NCBI RefSeq assembly: GCF_035969385.1
Contig: NZ_JAYKKJ010000011.1
Coordinates: 1-64,000, forward strand
Length of the DNA stretch: 64,000 nucleotides
Source: SELP01 sp035969385
Lineage (GTDB): Bacteria; Pseudomonadota; Alphaproteobacteria; Rhodobacterales; Rhodobacteraceae
Direction: 5' to 3'
In this document: positions 18,035 through 26,576 of the stretch, one piece after another
How the letters are laid out: each line of letters starts with the position of its first letter
Position numbering within the stretch: the stretch's first letter is position 1
Made by a program: the position numbers and the translations under genes
The notes under the pieces: generated by a model
The model's input: only the letters and a program-made list of their open reading frames with translations
The model's database searches: none
Told to the model about the DNA's origin: nothing

Positions 18035-18108
18035 TGGAGCGGGTAACGGGAATCGAACCCGTAACTGAAGCTTGGGAAGCTTTCGTGATACCTTTTCACC
18101 ATACCCGC
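18035..18108 (-). tRNA. tRNA-Gly (anticodon CCC)
   Basis: The minus-strand sequence folds as a tRNA with acceptor GCGGGTA/TACCCGC, D-arm GTGA/TCAC, T-arm with GGTTCGATTCC and an encoded CCA end. The anticodon loop reads TTCCCAA, giving anticodon CCC. A CTTCCCA loop (TCC) would put a pyrimidine at position 37 and was rejected. The base pair 27-43 is an A-C mismatch in my folding. Confidence 0.9.
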
Positions 18109-18145
18109 CGCTTGAAGGGGGATGTATTTTCGGGGCGCGCAAAGG

Positions 18146-19006
18146 TCAAGCGGAATTCGTGGGGCTTTCCCGTCCTTGCAGCCGCGCCACCAGCGCCGGA
18201 AACCACGGCCAGTTGCGGGCAGCGGAATCGTTCACCACAAGGCATTTCTTGCGGCTGAAAAGGGGCGCGCCCGCCACTTCGAAGATCCGGCCCTGCTGGA
18301 CGAATGTTTCCGCCAGCGCGCGCGGCAGATAGGCCGATCCCCGGTTGTCGAGGATGAATTGCAGCGCCCACCAAGAGCTGTCGAAGTTCAGCCGCGCCAG
18401 CCCTGCGTCGTGATAGGCCTCGGCGTGCTGCCGGCGGAAGTCTGCCCCGTGATCGACAAAGATATAGCCCGGATCGCCAATCACCGGGGCGGCATCGCGC
18501 CAGGAATAGAGAACCAACTCCTCGGGCGGCAGGTCGTGGATGGTCTGGTTGCCCCGCGCGACCGCCTCATACGTCAGGATCACATCAACGATCCCGGTCG
18601 ATATCCAATCCTCCAGATCGCGGCTACTGCCCTGCTGGACCGACAGGGCCACCTCGGGCCGGTCGGCGGTGATCCCGTAAAAGAACGCCCGGCCCGGACC
18701 ATGCCACAGCTCTCTGTCGCAGCCGAACGTGCAGACCGACTCCAACCCCTCGGGCAGGGCGGTTTCGTATTTCGCCTGCCGCCACAGCCCCGTCATGATC
18801 CGTGCATGGCGCAGCATCTTGGTCCCGGCGGGCGTCAGGGTGACACCGGATTTCTGCCGGATCAGCAGGGTCTGGCCGATCTCTTCCTCCAGCCCCTTCA
18901 GCCGCGCGGTGACAGTCGATTGGGTCACGTTCATCTTGTGCGAGGCGCGCACAAGGCTGCCGGTTTCGACAATCGCAAGAAAGGTTTGGAGCGAGGTGAT
19001 ATTCAC
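18146..19006 (-). CDS. LysR family transcriptional regulator
   Basis: The 286-residue protein has the LysR winged helix at the N-terminus (ITSLQTFLAIVETGSLVRAS, then MNVTQSTVTARLKGLEEEIG). A periplasmic-binding-protein-like effector domain follows. The GTG start at 19006 is chosen because GAGG is well spaced upstream and it yields the family's normal N-terminus; an ATG at 19033 has no ribosome binding site. It is divergent from the flavin reductase gene, with 110 bases between the starts. This is the classic layout for a LysR activator of the adjacent catabolic operon. The inducer is unknown. Confidence 0.92.
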   Translation of the reverse strand: MNITSLQTFLAIVETGSLVRASHKMNVTQSTVTARLKGLEEEIGQTLLIRQKSGVTLTPAGTKMLRHARIMTGLWRQAKYETALPEGLESVCTFGCDRELWHGPGRAFFYGITADRPEVALSVQQGSSRDLEDWISTGIVDVILTYEAVARGNQTIHDLPPEELVLYSWRDAAPVIGDPGYIFVDHGADFRRQHAEAYHDAGLARLNFDSSWWALQFILDNRGSAYLPRALAETFVQQGRIFEVAGAPLFSRKKCLVVNDSAARNWPWFPALVARLQGRESPTNSA

Positions 19007-19116
19007 GGCGGCCTCAATTCGGAATTTCCGCATTAAACGATCAAAACTATTCGATTTCAAGAATTGGACATATGTGTCAGGGTCCGCCCGTCGACATGCG
19101 GGACAGGAGATGCGCC

Positions 19117-19629
19117 ATGGCAACAGATCAGGCAGATCGGGACCGGTTCATCGGGGCCATGCGGCGGGTCGCTGCCTCGGTCACGGTCGTCACCACCGAC
19201 GGGCAGGCGGGGCGCTACGGCGCAACGGTCAGCGCGTTTTCCTCTGTCTCGGCCGATCCGCCGACGGTGCTGGTCTGCCTACACGGGCAAAGCCGCATCG
19301 CGCAGGCGGTTCAGGACAATGGCCGGTTTTGCGTCAACGTCCTGCCCGAGGGCAGCACCGATATCGCAGACCGCTTCGCCGGGCGGCATGACGCCCGTGT
19401 GTCGGACCGGTTTTCCGGGGTCGATTGTTATGGCCTGCCCGGCACGCCACCGCAGATCGACGGGGCCATCGTATTTCAGGCCACGGTGCAGCAGACCCTC
19501 CTGTCCGGCAGCCACCTGATTGTCATCGGACGGGTTGGCGCGGTTCTGGGCGGTGACAGCCGCCCGCTGACCTACCATGATGGGGCCTATCACCGGGTGG
19601 TGCCCGACGCGGCGCACGCCCCGCACTAG
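19117..19629 (+). CDS. Flavin reductase family protein
   Basis: A 170-residue FMN-binding split-barrel protein (HpaC/RutF type) with MRRVAASVTVVTTDG, YGATVSAFSSVSADPPTVLVC and GRFCVNVL; the family's terminal YHDGAYHRV is also present. Such enzymes use NAD(P)H to reduce FMN or FAD for a two-component monooxygenase. The luciferase-like monooxygenase two genes downstream is the obvious partner. The start at 19117 has an AGGAGA ribosome binding site. It is the first gene of the cassette; the next gene starts 12 bases after it. Confidence 0.92.
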   Translation: MATDQADRDRFIGAMRRVAASVTVVTTDGQAGRYGATVSAFSSVSADPPTVLVCLHGQSRIAQAVQDNGRFCVNVLPEGSTDIADRFAGRHDARVSDRFSGVDCYGLPGTPPQIDGAIVFQATVQQTLLSGSHLIVIGRVGAVLGGDSRPLTYHDGAYHRVVPDAAHAPH

Positions 19630-19641
19630 GCCGGAGGACAG

Positions 19642-21114
19642 ATGCAAACCTATAAGATGTTGATCGGCGGCGACTGGGTCGCGGCTTCAGACGGGGCTAC
19701 GTTTCCCAGCATGGAGCCCGCGACGGGCAAGGATTGGGCGCTGATCCCCGAGGCGACGGCGGAGGATGTGGACAGGGCGGTCCGCGCCGCGCATGAGGCC
19801 TTCACCACGGGCCCCTGGGCGACCATGACCCCGACCCAGCGCGGCCACTGCCTGCGCCGCCTTGCCGACCTGCTGGCCGACCGGTCCGAACAACTGGGCG
19901 CGGTGGAAACCCGCGACACCGGCAAGATGTTCAAGGAAACCCGCTGGCAGGCGAAATACATCAGCGAATTCTATCACTTCTACGCGGGCGCGGCGGATAA
20001 GATCCACGGCGAAACCCTGCCCATCGACAAGCCCGACATGTTCGTCTTTACCCAGCGCGAGCCCTTGGGCGTGATCGCGGCTGTGGTGCCGTGGAACAGT
20101 CAGCTGTTCCTGTCGGCGGTCAAGATCGGCCCGGCATTGGCGGCGGGCAACACGGTTGTGCTGAAGGCGTCGGAACATGCCTCGGCCCCGATGCTGGAGT
20201 TCGGCAGACTGGTGGCCGAGGCAGGCATCCCCGATGGGGTCGTGAATATCGTCACCGGCCACGGTGATCCCTGCGGACGGGTTCTGACCTCGCACCCACT
20301 GGTCTCGCGGGTATCCTTTACCGGCGGCCCGGCCTCGGCCCGGCATGTGGTCCAGAATTCGACCCAGAACTTCGCAGAAGTCAGCCTTGAACTGGGCGGC
20401 AAATCCCCCTTCATCGTCTTCCCCGATGCCGACATCGACAGCGCGGTCAACGGATCGGTCGGCGGGATTTTCGGGGCATCCGGTCAAAGCTGCGTCGCCG
20501 GGTCGCGCCTGATCGTGCACGAGGATGTGGCCGACGAATTCCTGACGAAGATGGCGGCGGTCGCGGGCCGGGTCCGGATCGGTGACCCGATGGCGGAAGA
20601 CACCGACATGGGGCCGCTCTGCACCATGGGTCAGGTTGAAAACATCGAACGGGAACTGGCCCGCGCAGTGGATGAAGGCGCGCGGATCGTCTGTGGCGGC
20701 GCGCGCGCCGACGCGGGGTCTGACCTGTTCTTCCAGCCGACGATCGTCGATTGCCCGCGTCCGGACCTGCATATCGTGGATACGGAATTGTTCGGCCCGG
20801 TCCTGTCGGTTCTGCGTTTCCGGACCGAGGAGGAGGCGCTGGCGCTGGCCAATGACACCGTGCACGGGCTGGCCGCCGGGATATTCACCCGCGACAACGC
20901 CCGCGCCCTTCGGATGTCCCGCGCGGTCCGCGCCGGGATCGTCTGGGTCAACACCTATCGCGCCGTGTCCCCCATCGCGGAATTCGGTGGGATGAAGAAC
21001 TCTGGCTATGGCCGCGAAAGCGGGTTCCAGGCCGTCTACGACTACACACGGCCCAAGACGGTCTGGATGAACACATCCGACACGCCCTTGGCCAACCCCT
21101 TTGTCATGCGCTGA
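19642..21114 (+). CDS. Aldehyde dehydrogenase family protein
   Basis: A 490-residue NAD(P)+-dependent aldehyde dehydrogenase. It has the Rossmann-type VVPWNSQLFLSAVKIGPALAAG, the general base in SLELGGKSP and the catalytic Cys in FGASGQSCVAGSR. The C-terminal EFGGMKNSGYGRESG is also present. It would oxidise an aldehyde produced by the operon's monooxygenase or hydrolase to an acid. The substrate cannot be told from sequence. It lies between the flavin reductase and the luciferase-like protein with gaps of 12 and 20 bases. Confidence 0.95.
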   Translation: MQTYKMLIGGDWVAASDGATFPSMEPATGKDWALIPEATAEDVDRAVRAAHEAFTTGPWATMTPTQRGHCLRRLADLLADRSEQLGAVETRDTGKMFKETRWQAKYISEFYHFYAGAADKIHGETLPIDKPDMFVFTQREPLGVIAAVVPWNSQLFLSAVKIGPALAAGNTVVLKASEHASAPMLEFGRLVAEAGIPDGVVNIVTGHGDPCGRVLTSHPLVSRVSFTGGPASARHVVQNSTQNFAEVSLELGGKSPFIVFPDADIDSAVNGSVGGIFGASGQSCVAGSRLIVHEDVADEFLTKMAAVAGRVRIGDPMAEDTDMGPLCTMGQVENIERELARAVDEGARIVCGGARADAGSDLFFQPTIVDCPRPDLHIVDTELFGPVLSVLRFRTEEEALALANDTVHGLAAGIFTRDNARALRMSRAVRAGIVWVNTYRAVSPIAEFGGMKNSGYGRESGFQAVYDYTRPKTVWMNTSDTPLANPFVMR

Positions 21115-21134
21115 GCCCAAGCAAGGAAAGACCG

Positions 21135-22169
21135 ATGAAATTTCAGCTCGCCATCAATATGGAACGGATCGACGACAGTATCGACATGGTCTCGGTCCGC
21201 GATCACACACTCGACATGGTCAAGATGGCCGATCAGGGCGGGTTCGACATCGTCTGGGCCGCCGAACATCACGCGATGGAAATGACCATCGCGCCGAACC
21301 CGTTCCAACTGCTGACATGGTGGGGCGATCACACGACCCGCATCCGGCTGGGCACCGCCGTAGCCGTCGCCCCCTATTGGACGCCGATCCGACTGGCGGG
21401 CGAGGCGGCGATGACCGACCTTCTGACCGGCGGGCGGCTGGAATTCGGGATCGGATCGGGGGCCTATCAGCGCGAATTCGACCGGATGCATCCGGGGCTG
21501 AAACAGTCCGACGCCTGGCGCTACATGCACGAGATGATCCCGGCGGTGAAGGCGCTTTGGGCCGGGGATTATGAGCACGACGGGGAGTTCTGGAAATTCC
21601 CGAAATCCACCTCGGTTCCCAAGCCCGCGCAGAAAGAGGTGCCGATCTGGGTCGCCGCCCGCGCGCCGATCACCTTCGACTACGCGGTCGAACATGGCTA
21701 CAACATCATGTCATGGCCCCTGACGCGCCCCATGTCCGAGGTGGACCAGTATATGGAGCGTTTCGCCGAGGCGCAGGCGAAGTTTCCCGGTCGCAAACGG
21801 CCCGAGATCGCCATGATGCGCCATACAGCCCTTGTGGACCGGGCCGAGGATGTCGCGATCCCGGTGGCCGCCGCCCGCCGCCAGTTGTCGCAGTTCGAAA
21901 ACCTGTTCAAGAACCTTGGGGACGTGAAGAACGGGTTCGCCAAGCAGATTCCGCTGGAAGACCTTGAAAACCGGGCCGAATACGATCCACAGATGTTGGC
22001 CGAGAACCTGATGTTCGGCACCCCGGACCAGATCATCGAGCGGCTGAAGGGATACGAGGCGCGCGGCGTCGACAGCTTTATCTACTACGCCAGCCTTGGC
22101 CTTGGTCAGGCAGAGCAGAAACGGTCGATGGAACTGTTCTGCGAACACGTCATTCCGGCCTTTTCCTGA
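21135..22169 (+). CDS. LLM class flavin-dependent monooxygenase (luciferase-like)
   Basis: The 344-residue protein has the bacterial luciferase TIM-barrel pattern: MVKMADQGGFDIVWAAEHH, then TTRIRLGTAVAVAPYWTPIRLAGEAAMTD split over two strands, LTGGRLEFGIGSGAYQREF, and a C-terminal FGTPDQIIERLKGYEARGVD. Members use reduced FMN and O2 to hydroxylate, cleave C-S or C-N bonds, or perform Baeyer-Villiger oxidations. The reduced flavin would come from the product of the first cassette gene. The neighbouring DUF1185 and hydrolase genes suggest ring or ester opening after oxidation. The substrate is unknown. Confidence 0.93.
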   Translation: MKFQLAINMERIDDSIDMVSVRDHTLDMVKMADQGGFDIVWAAEHHAMEMTIAPNPFQLLTWWGDHTTRIRLGTAVAVAPYWTPIRLAGEAAMTDLLTGGRLEFGIGSGAYQREFDRMHPGLKQSDAWRYMHEMIPAVKALWAGDYEHDGEFWKFPKSTSVPKPAQKEVPIWVAARAPITFDYAVEHGYNIMSWPLTRPMSEVDQYMERFAEAQAKFPGRKRPEIAMMRHTALVDRAEDVAIPVAAARRQLSQFENLFKNLGDVKNGFAKQIPLEDLENRAEYDPQMLAENLMFGTPDQIIERLKGYEARGVDSFIYYASLGLGQAEQKRSMELFCEHVIPAFS

Positions 22170-22180
22170 GGGGACATCTG

Positions 22181-22777
22181 ATGGCTATTGAAATTCGCCG
22201 CACGCTTTTGTGGCAGCAGACCACCTATCTTGAAGGCTGGAAGAAGGTCGATGAACCGACCCATCTTTTTGCCGCGATGGCGATCATCCGGAACCCGTGG
22301 TTCGGGCGTGGCCATGTGGAAGACCTGCGCCCCGAGATCCGGGAACACGGTCCCGTTCTGGGCAAGCTGTTGACCGACATGCTGATCGGCGCGGCGGGTG
22401 ACCGGATCGAAGGCTACGGCAAGGCGTCCGTGACCGGGGCAGGGGGCGAGAATGAACACGGGCAGGGGCTGACCCATTCACTGTGGTTCGGCAACCAATA
22501 CCGCGAGGCGGTCAAGGCCAAGTCCTATCTTGCCTTCTCGAACACCCGCGGCGGGCCGGGCACGGCGTTGATCATTCCGCTGATGGACAAGGACGATGGC
22601 GGCCGCCGGTCGCATTACCAGACCATCCACACCATGGTTCCCGACGCCCCGGCAGAGGATGAGATCATCCTTGCCCTCGGCGCCTCGGTCGGCGGCCATC
22701 CGAACCACCGGATCGGCAACCGTTATGAAGACCTGAAGGAAATGGGTCATGACGTCGACAACCCGGCGGGCGTGTGA
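22181..22777 (+). CDS. DUF1185 (amino acid synthesis family) protein
   Basis: A 198-residue protein recognised as the DUF1185/AA_synth family from IRRTLLWQQTTYLEGW, AAMAIIRNPWFGRG, GKASVTGAGGENEHG and LALGASVGGHPNHRIGNR. The family name is historical and its reaction is not established to my knowledge. Here it sits inside a catabolic-looking cassette. A role as a hydrolase or isomerase on the oxidised product is an inference from position only. Its stop codon overlaps the next start as TGATG. Confidence 0.82.
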   Translation: MAIEIRRTLLWQQTTYLEGWKKVDEPTHLFAAMAIIRNPWFGRGHVEDLRPEIREHGPVLGKLLTDMLIGAAGDRIEGYGKASVTGAGGENEHGQGLTHSLWFGNQYREAVKAKSYLAFSNTRGGPGTALIIPLMDKDDGGRRSHYQTIHTMVPDAPAEDEIILALGASVGGHPNHRIGNRYEDLKEMGHDVDNPAGV

Positions 22778-23568
22778 TGCCCGCCGCGCCGGATGGGACC
22801 GCCTATGACCTGACCGGGCCTGAGGGCGCGCCGGTTGTGGTTCTGATCCACGGGTTGGGGCTGAACCGGGCAGTGACATGGGCGCAGATCGGTCCGGCGC
22901 TGGCCGCGCGGTTCCGGGTTCTGGCCTATGACCTGCCCGGTCACGGCGAAAGTGCCGCGCCATCTGGGCCAGTCTCGCTGCGGATGTTGGGCGATCAGGT
23001 GGTTGCCTTGCTGGATCATTTGGGGATCGACCGGGCGGCGCTGGTGGGGTTTTCGCTGGGCGGCATGATCAACCGGCGCGTGGCGATCGACCATCCCGCC
23101 CGTGTGTCGGCGCTGGCGATCCTGAATTCCCCGCACGACCGGGGCGCGGAACAGCAGCGTCTGGCCGAGGAACGGGCGCGCAACAACGCGGCAGGGGGTC
23201 CGTCAGCCGGGATCGACCAGACCATGGAACGCTGGTTCACCGAGGCGTTCCGCGCGGGCAGCCCCGAGGTAGTGGCGCAGGTCCGCGCGGCTGTCCTGTC
23301 CAACGATGCTGAAACCTATAACGCCCACCGCCGGGTTCTGGTCGAAGGGGTGGTCGAATTGATCCGGCCCGACCCGCCGCTGACCCTGCCCACGCTGGTG
23401 ATGACCTGCGAAAACGATGTCGGGTCCACACCGGCCATGAGCGCGGAGATGGGCCGGGAAATCTCCGGTGCCACCGTCACGATTGTTCTGGGTCTGAAGC
23501 ACCTCGGGCTGATCGAACAGCCCAAGGTCTTTTCCGACGCGGTCGGGGCGTTTCTGGCGGGGGTCTAG
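22777..23568 (+). CDS. Alpha/beta hydrolase
   Basis: A protein of about 263 residues with the oxyanion-hole motif LIHGLGLN, the YDLPGHGES strand, the nucleophile elbow GFSLGG and a late His in LKHLGLIEQ. The catalytic triad therefore appears intact. The layout resembles RutD- or PcaD-like enzymes, but substrate class cannot be assigned. ATG at 22777 is preferred over GTG at 22774; either is coupled to the upstream stop. It is the last gene of the cassette, and its TAG interlocks with the stop of the convergent ASKHA gene in CTAG. Confidence 0.9.
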   Translation: MPAAPDGTAYDLTGPEGAPVVVLIHGLGLNRAVTWAQIGPALAARFRVLAYDLPGHGESAAPSGPVSLRMLGDQVVALLDHLGIDRAALVGFSLGGMINRRVAIDHPARVSALAILNSPHDRGAEQQRLAEERARNNAAGGPSAGIDQTMERWFTEAFRAGSPEVVAQVRAAVLSNDAETYNAHRRVLVEGVVELIRPDPPLTLPTLVMTCENDVGSTPAMSAEMGREISGATVTIVLGLKHLGLIEQPKVFSDAVGAFLAGV

Positions 23569-25610
23569 CCTCGCCCGCGCCGCCGCCGCCGTCCGCCATC
23601 GGCCCCATCACCGCCGCCGGTGTTAAAGCTGACATCGGGCAGGCTGACGACGGAGTTCAGGATCGGGAAGGGCTCGACCGAGTTCGGAAGGGCCGAGGCG
23701 TTCACGAAATGCTCCTGAAAGCGCGGCTCGATCGCGGTTTCGATCTTGTGGATCTGGTGCACGGTCGCCTCGATCTCGCCCCGCGCCGCACGGTTCAGAA
23801 GGGCGATCCTCGCACCGGTTCCGGCGGCATTCCCGGCGCTGGTGACCTTGTCCAGCGGCGCGTCGGGGATCATCCCCAGAACCATCGCGTGTTTCGGGCT
23901 GATATGGGCGCCAAAGGCCCCGGCCAGCACCACGCGGTCCACCGCATCCACGCCGAATTTGTCCATCAGCAACCGGGCCCCGGAATAAAGCGCGGCCTTG
24001 GCCATCTGGATCGCGCGCACGTCGGGGTTGGTCACCGTGATGACTGGCCCGCCCTCGGCGCTGCCATCATGCAGCAGATAGGAATTCGTCCGCCCCTCGG
24101 CGATGCATCGGGGGCTGCCAACCTGTTCCGCCGACCCGATCAGGCCAGAGGCATCCAGAATGCCGGCCATCCGCATCTCGGCCAGCGCCTCGATAATGCC
24201 CGACCCGCAGATGCCGGTGATCCCGGTCGTCGCGGTGGCCTCGGCAAAGCCCTCTTCTGTCGACCACAGGTCGCAGCCGATGACTTTGAACCGGGGTTCC
24301 TTGGTGACCGGATCAATCTCGACCCGTTCGATGGCCCCCGGCGCGGCCCGCTGACCGGCGCTGATCTGGGCACCTTCGAAGGCCGGGCCGGTGGGGGACG
24401 AACAGGCCAACACCTTTTCCGTGTTGCCCAGCAGAATCTCGGCATTGGTGCCGACGTCCACGACCAGCACGAGGTCCTTCGACTTGTTGGGTTCTTCCGA
24501 CAGGGCCACGGCGGCGGCATCCGCCCCCACATGCCCCGCGATGCAGGGCAGGATATAGGCGCGGGCGGCGGGGTTCAGGTGCAAGTCCAGATCGCGTGCC
24601 ATCAGCCGGATCGAATCCGAAGTGGCCAGCGCGAAGGGCGCCTGTCCCAGTTCGAACGGATCGATCCCGAGGAACAGGTGGTGCATCACCGGATTGCAGA
24701 CAAAGACCGCGTCAAGGATCAGCGCCTTGTCGATCCCCGCCTCTTTGGAGATGTCGTCGAACAACTGGTTCATGCCGTCGCGCACGGCCTTGGTCATCTC
24801 TGCCGCCCCGGTCGCGTTCATCATCGAATAGCTGACCCGGCTCATCAGGTCTTCGCCAAAGCGGATCTGCGGGTTCATCAGGCCCGATGATGCAACAACC
24901 TCGCCCGATTGCAGGTCGCACAGGTGGGCGGCGATGGTGGTCGATCCCAGATCGACGGCAAGGCCAAAGATGCCGCCTTCGTGCAGCCCGGGCCAAAGGG
25001 TCATGATCCGGGGGGTGTCGCCGTCTTCGTCCTGATGGATCGCGACGGTGACCTTCCAGTCGCCCTTGCGCAGGGCGGGTTGCAGCATTCCCAGAACCGA
25101 CAGGTCACAGTCCACGCGGGGCAGGCCCCATTGGTCGGTCAGCGCGGCGCGCAGCCGCTCCAGATCGCCGGTGGGGTCGTGCATGTCGGGTTCGCGCACC
25201 TCGACATAGTAAAGTTTCACCGTCGCGTTCAGCGTGATCGCCCGCACCTCGGCCCGCTTGCGGACGACCTGACGGTGCACCTGGCTTTCGGGCGGCACAT
25301 CGACAACCACATCGCCCTGAACGGTTGCCTGACAGCCAAGGCGGCGGCCCTTGGGCAGGCCCCGGATCCGGTCATAGCGGTCTTCGACGCTGTTCCAGTC
25401 GGACAGGGCCCCTTCGCGCACGGTCACCCCGTGCTTCGGAAACTCGCCATAAGACGGGGTGATCTGGCATTTGGAACAGATCCCGCGCCCACCGCAGACA
25501 CTGTCAAGGTCCACGCCCAACTGCCGCGCGGCGGTCAGAATCGGGGTGCCCACGGGAAACCGGCCACGTTTGCCGGAGGGAGTGAAGATCACGAGAGGGT
25601 CTTGGGACAT
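23565..25610 (-). CDS. Ferredoxin-ASKHA corrinoid-activation protein (RamA/RACo type)
   Basis: A 681-residue protein. Its N-terminal plant-type 2Fe-2S ferredoxin has ligands C39, C45, C48 and C93. The C-terminal ASKHA ATPase part includes GLAVDLGSTTIAAHL, VLVVDVGTNAEILLG and LAGAFGAHISPKHAMVLGM. Relatives reductively reactivate cob(II)alamin in methyl-transferring corrinoid proteins, using ATP. The very end is an unusual Gly/Asp stretch followed by GGRRRRRGRG. The start at 25610 is preferred over an upstream ATG at 25649 because the ferredoxin begins there. It is separate from the C1 methyltransferase operon at 38154-40504, its likely partner. Confidence 0.88.
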   Translation of the reverse strand: MSQDPLVIFTPSGKRGRFPVGTPILTAARQLGVDLDSVCGGRGICSKCQITPSYGEFPKHGVTVREGALSDWNSVEDRYDRIRGLPKGRRLGCQATVQGDVVVDVPPESQVHRQVVRKRAEVRAITLNATVKLYYVEVREPDMHDPTGDLERLRAALTDQWGLPRVDCDLSVLGMLQPALRKGDWKVTVAIHQDEDGDTPRIMTLWPGLHEGGIFGLAVDLGSTTIAAHLCDLQSGEVVASSGLMNPQIRFGEDLMSRVSYSMMNATGAAEMTKAVRDGMNQLFDDISKEAGIDKALILDAVFVCNPVMHHLFLGIDPFELGQAPFALATSDSIRLMARDLDLHLNPAARAYILPCIAGHVGADAAAVALSEEPNKSKDLVLVVDVGTNAEILLGNTEKVLACSSPTGPAFEGAQISAGQRAAPGAIERVEIDPVTKEPRFKVIGCDLWSTEEGFAEATATTGITGICGSGIIEALAEMRMAGILDASGLIGSAEQVGSPRCIAEGRTNSYLLHDGSAEGGPVITVTNPDVRAIQMAKAALYSGARLLMDKFGVDAVDRVVLAGAFGAHISPKHAMVLGMIPDAPLDKVTSAGNAAGTGARIALLNRAARGEIEATVHQIHKIETAIEPRFQEHFVNASALPNSVEPFPILNSVVSLPDVSFNTGGGDGADGGRRRRRGRG

Positions 25611-25710
25611 TGCAGTGCTCGGGCCTTGGATGTTCGCGATTGTCGGCAAGATAGTGGAATGTCTGCCAAGGGAAAGGCCGATCCCGTCATGTTTCAGACC
25701 GCCAGCGGCA

Positions 25711-26424
25711 TCAGCCCCGGTTGGCCAGCCAATCGGCCACCTGAGGGCCCCAGATCATCACCGCAATCGGGACCGGAGAGGTGGCGATCACGAAGGTCAG
25801 AACCACAAGACCGGGCCGGAACAGGCGGCTGAGCCCGGCAGTCAGCGCAATGCCGCCGCCGCCCCCGATCAGCGCGCTGCCCGGCAGGTTGACCACAAGG
25901 CCAAGGATCACATAGCGCCCGGTGCCCAGCCGGGCCGCGATCCAGCCCGGCAGCCGCGCCCGCAACCACGACAGCCTGTCTTCAGGGGGCAGCCGGTCCA
26001 GCCGATCCACCAGCTGACAGGCCTGCACCATCCTAAGATCCGCGAAGAACGTATGCAGCATCCGCCCCGGAAGAAAATGCCCGACGCAATAGGCTAGCGA
26101 CAGGCCCACGACCGTCCCGGCCCAGACCAGCGGCGCGACGTCCGGCCCCTCCATCAGAAGAAGGCCCAACCCCACCTCGATCCCGGGCAGGAACGGGATG
26201 CTGATCAGGAACCCGTAGATCAGGATCAGTCCGAGGATCACCGGCCATGTCTCTGCCGCCTCGTTCCGCATCACCCAGTCCATGGCCCAATAGCCGGCAA
26301 GAACCAGAACCCCGATCAGCGCGAGGCGCAGCACCATCCGGCCCACGGATACCCAGAAGGGCGGGGCGGGCGGCAGGCCGGCGCGTAGAAACGGGTCATC
26401 ATGGTCCATCCTGATCCGCATCAT
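25711..26424 (-). CDS. Hypothetical inner-membrane protein, VTT/DedA-like
   Basis: A protein of about 237 residues with five or six predicted membrane helices. Segments FLISIPFLPGIEVGLGLLLM and VVNLPGSALIGGGGGIALTA resemble the re-entrant loops of the VTT (TVP38/DedA) fold. The similarity is by eye and could be superficial. The start at 26424 follows an AGGA-containing stretch; an ATG at 26442 is also open. It lies upstream of the ASKHA gene on the same strand with a 100-base gap and is divergent from guaB. No function is assigned. Confidence 0.65.
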   Translation of the reverse strand: MMRIRMDHDDPFLRAGLPPAPPFWVSVGRMVLRLALIGVLVLAGYWAMDWVMRNEAAETWPVILGLILIYGFLISIPFLPGIEVGLGLLLMEGPDVAPLVWAGTVVGLSLAYCVGHFLPGRMLHTFFADLRMVQACQLVDRLDRLPPEDRLSWLRARLPGWIAARLGTGRYVILGLVVNLPGSALIGGGGGIALTAGLSRLFRPGLVVLTFVIATSPVPIAVMIWGPQVADWLANRG

Positions 26425-26576
26425 GGCCCCGGTCCTGCGCATTTGACAGGGGATTCAGCGGGCGCGACCCGTGGCCGCTCCGGGAAAACCCGCAACAGGC
26501 CGGATTTCGGCCTTTCCCTCTTCCGGCAATCGTGAAATAGGGAAGCGCCAAACGAAGCCACCCCATGGAGACCCAC

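Noticed and set aside
19117..23568. Assignment of the cassette as the Rut pyrimidine-degradation operon
   Set aside because: Only protein classes are shared (LLM monooxygenase, flavin reductase, hydrolase, nearby RidA). RutB and the usual transporter are missing, while ALDH and DUF1185 are extra.
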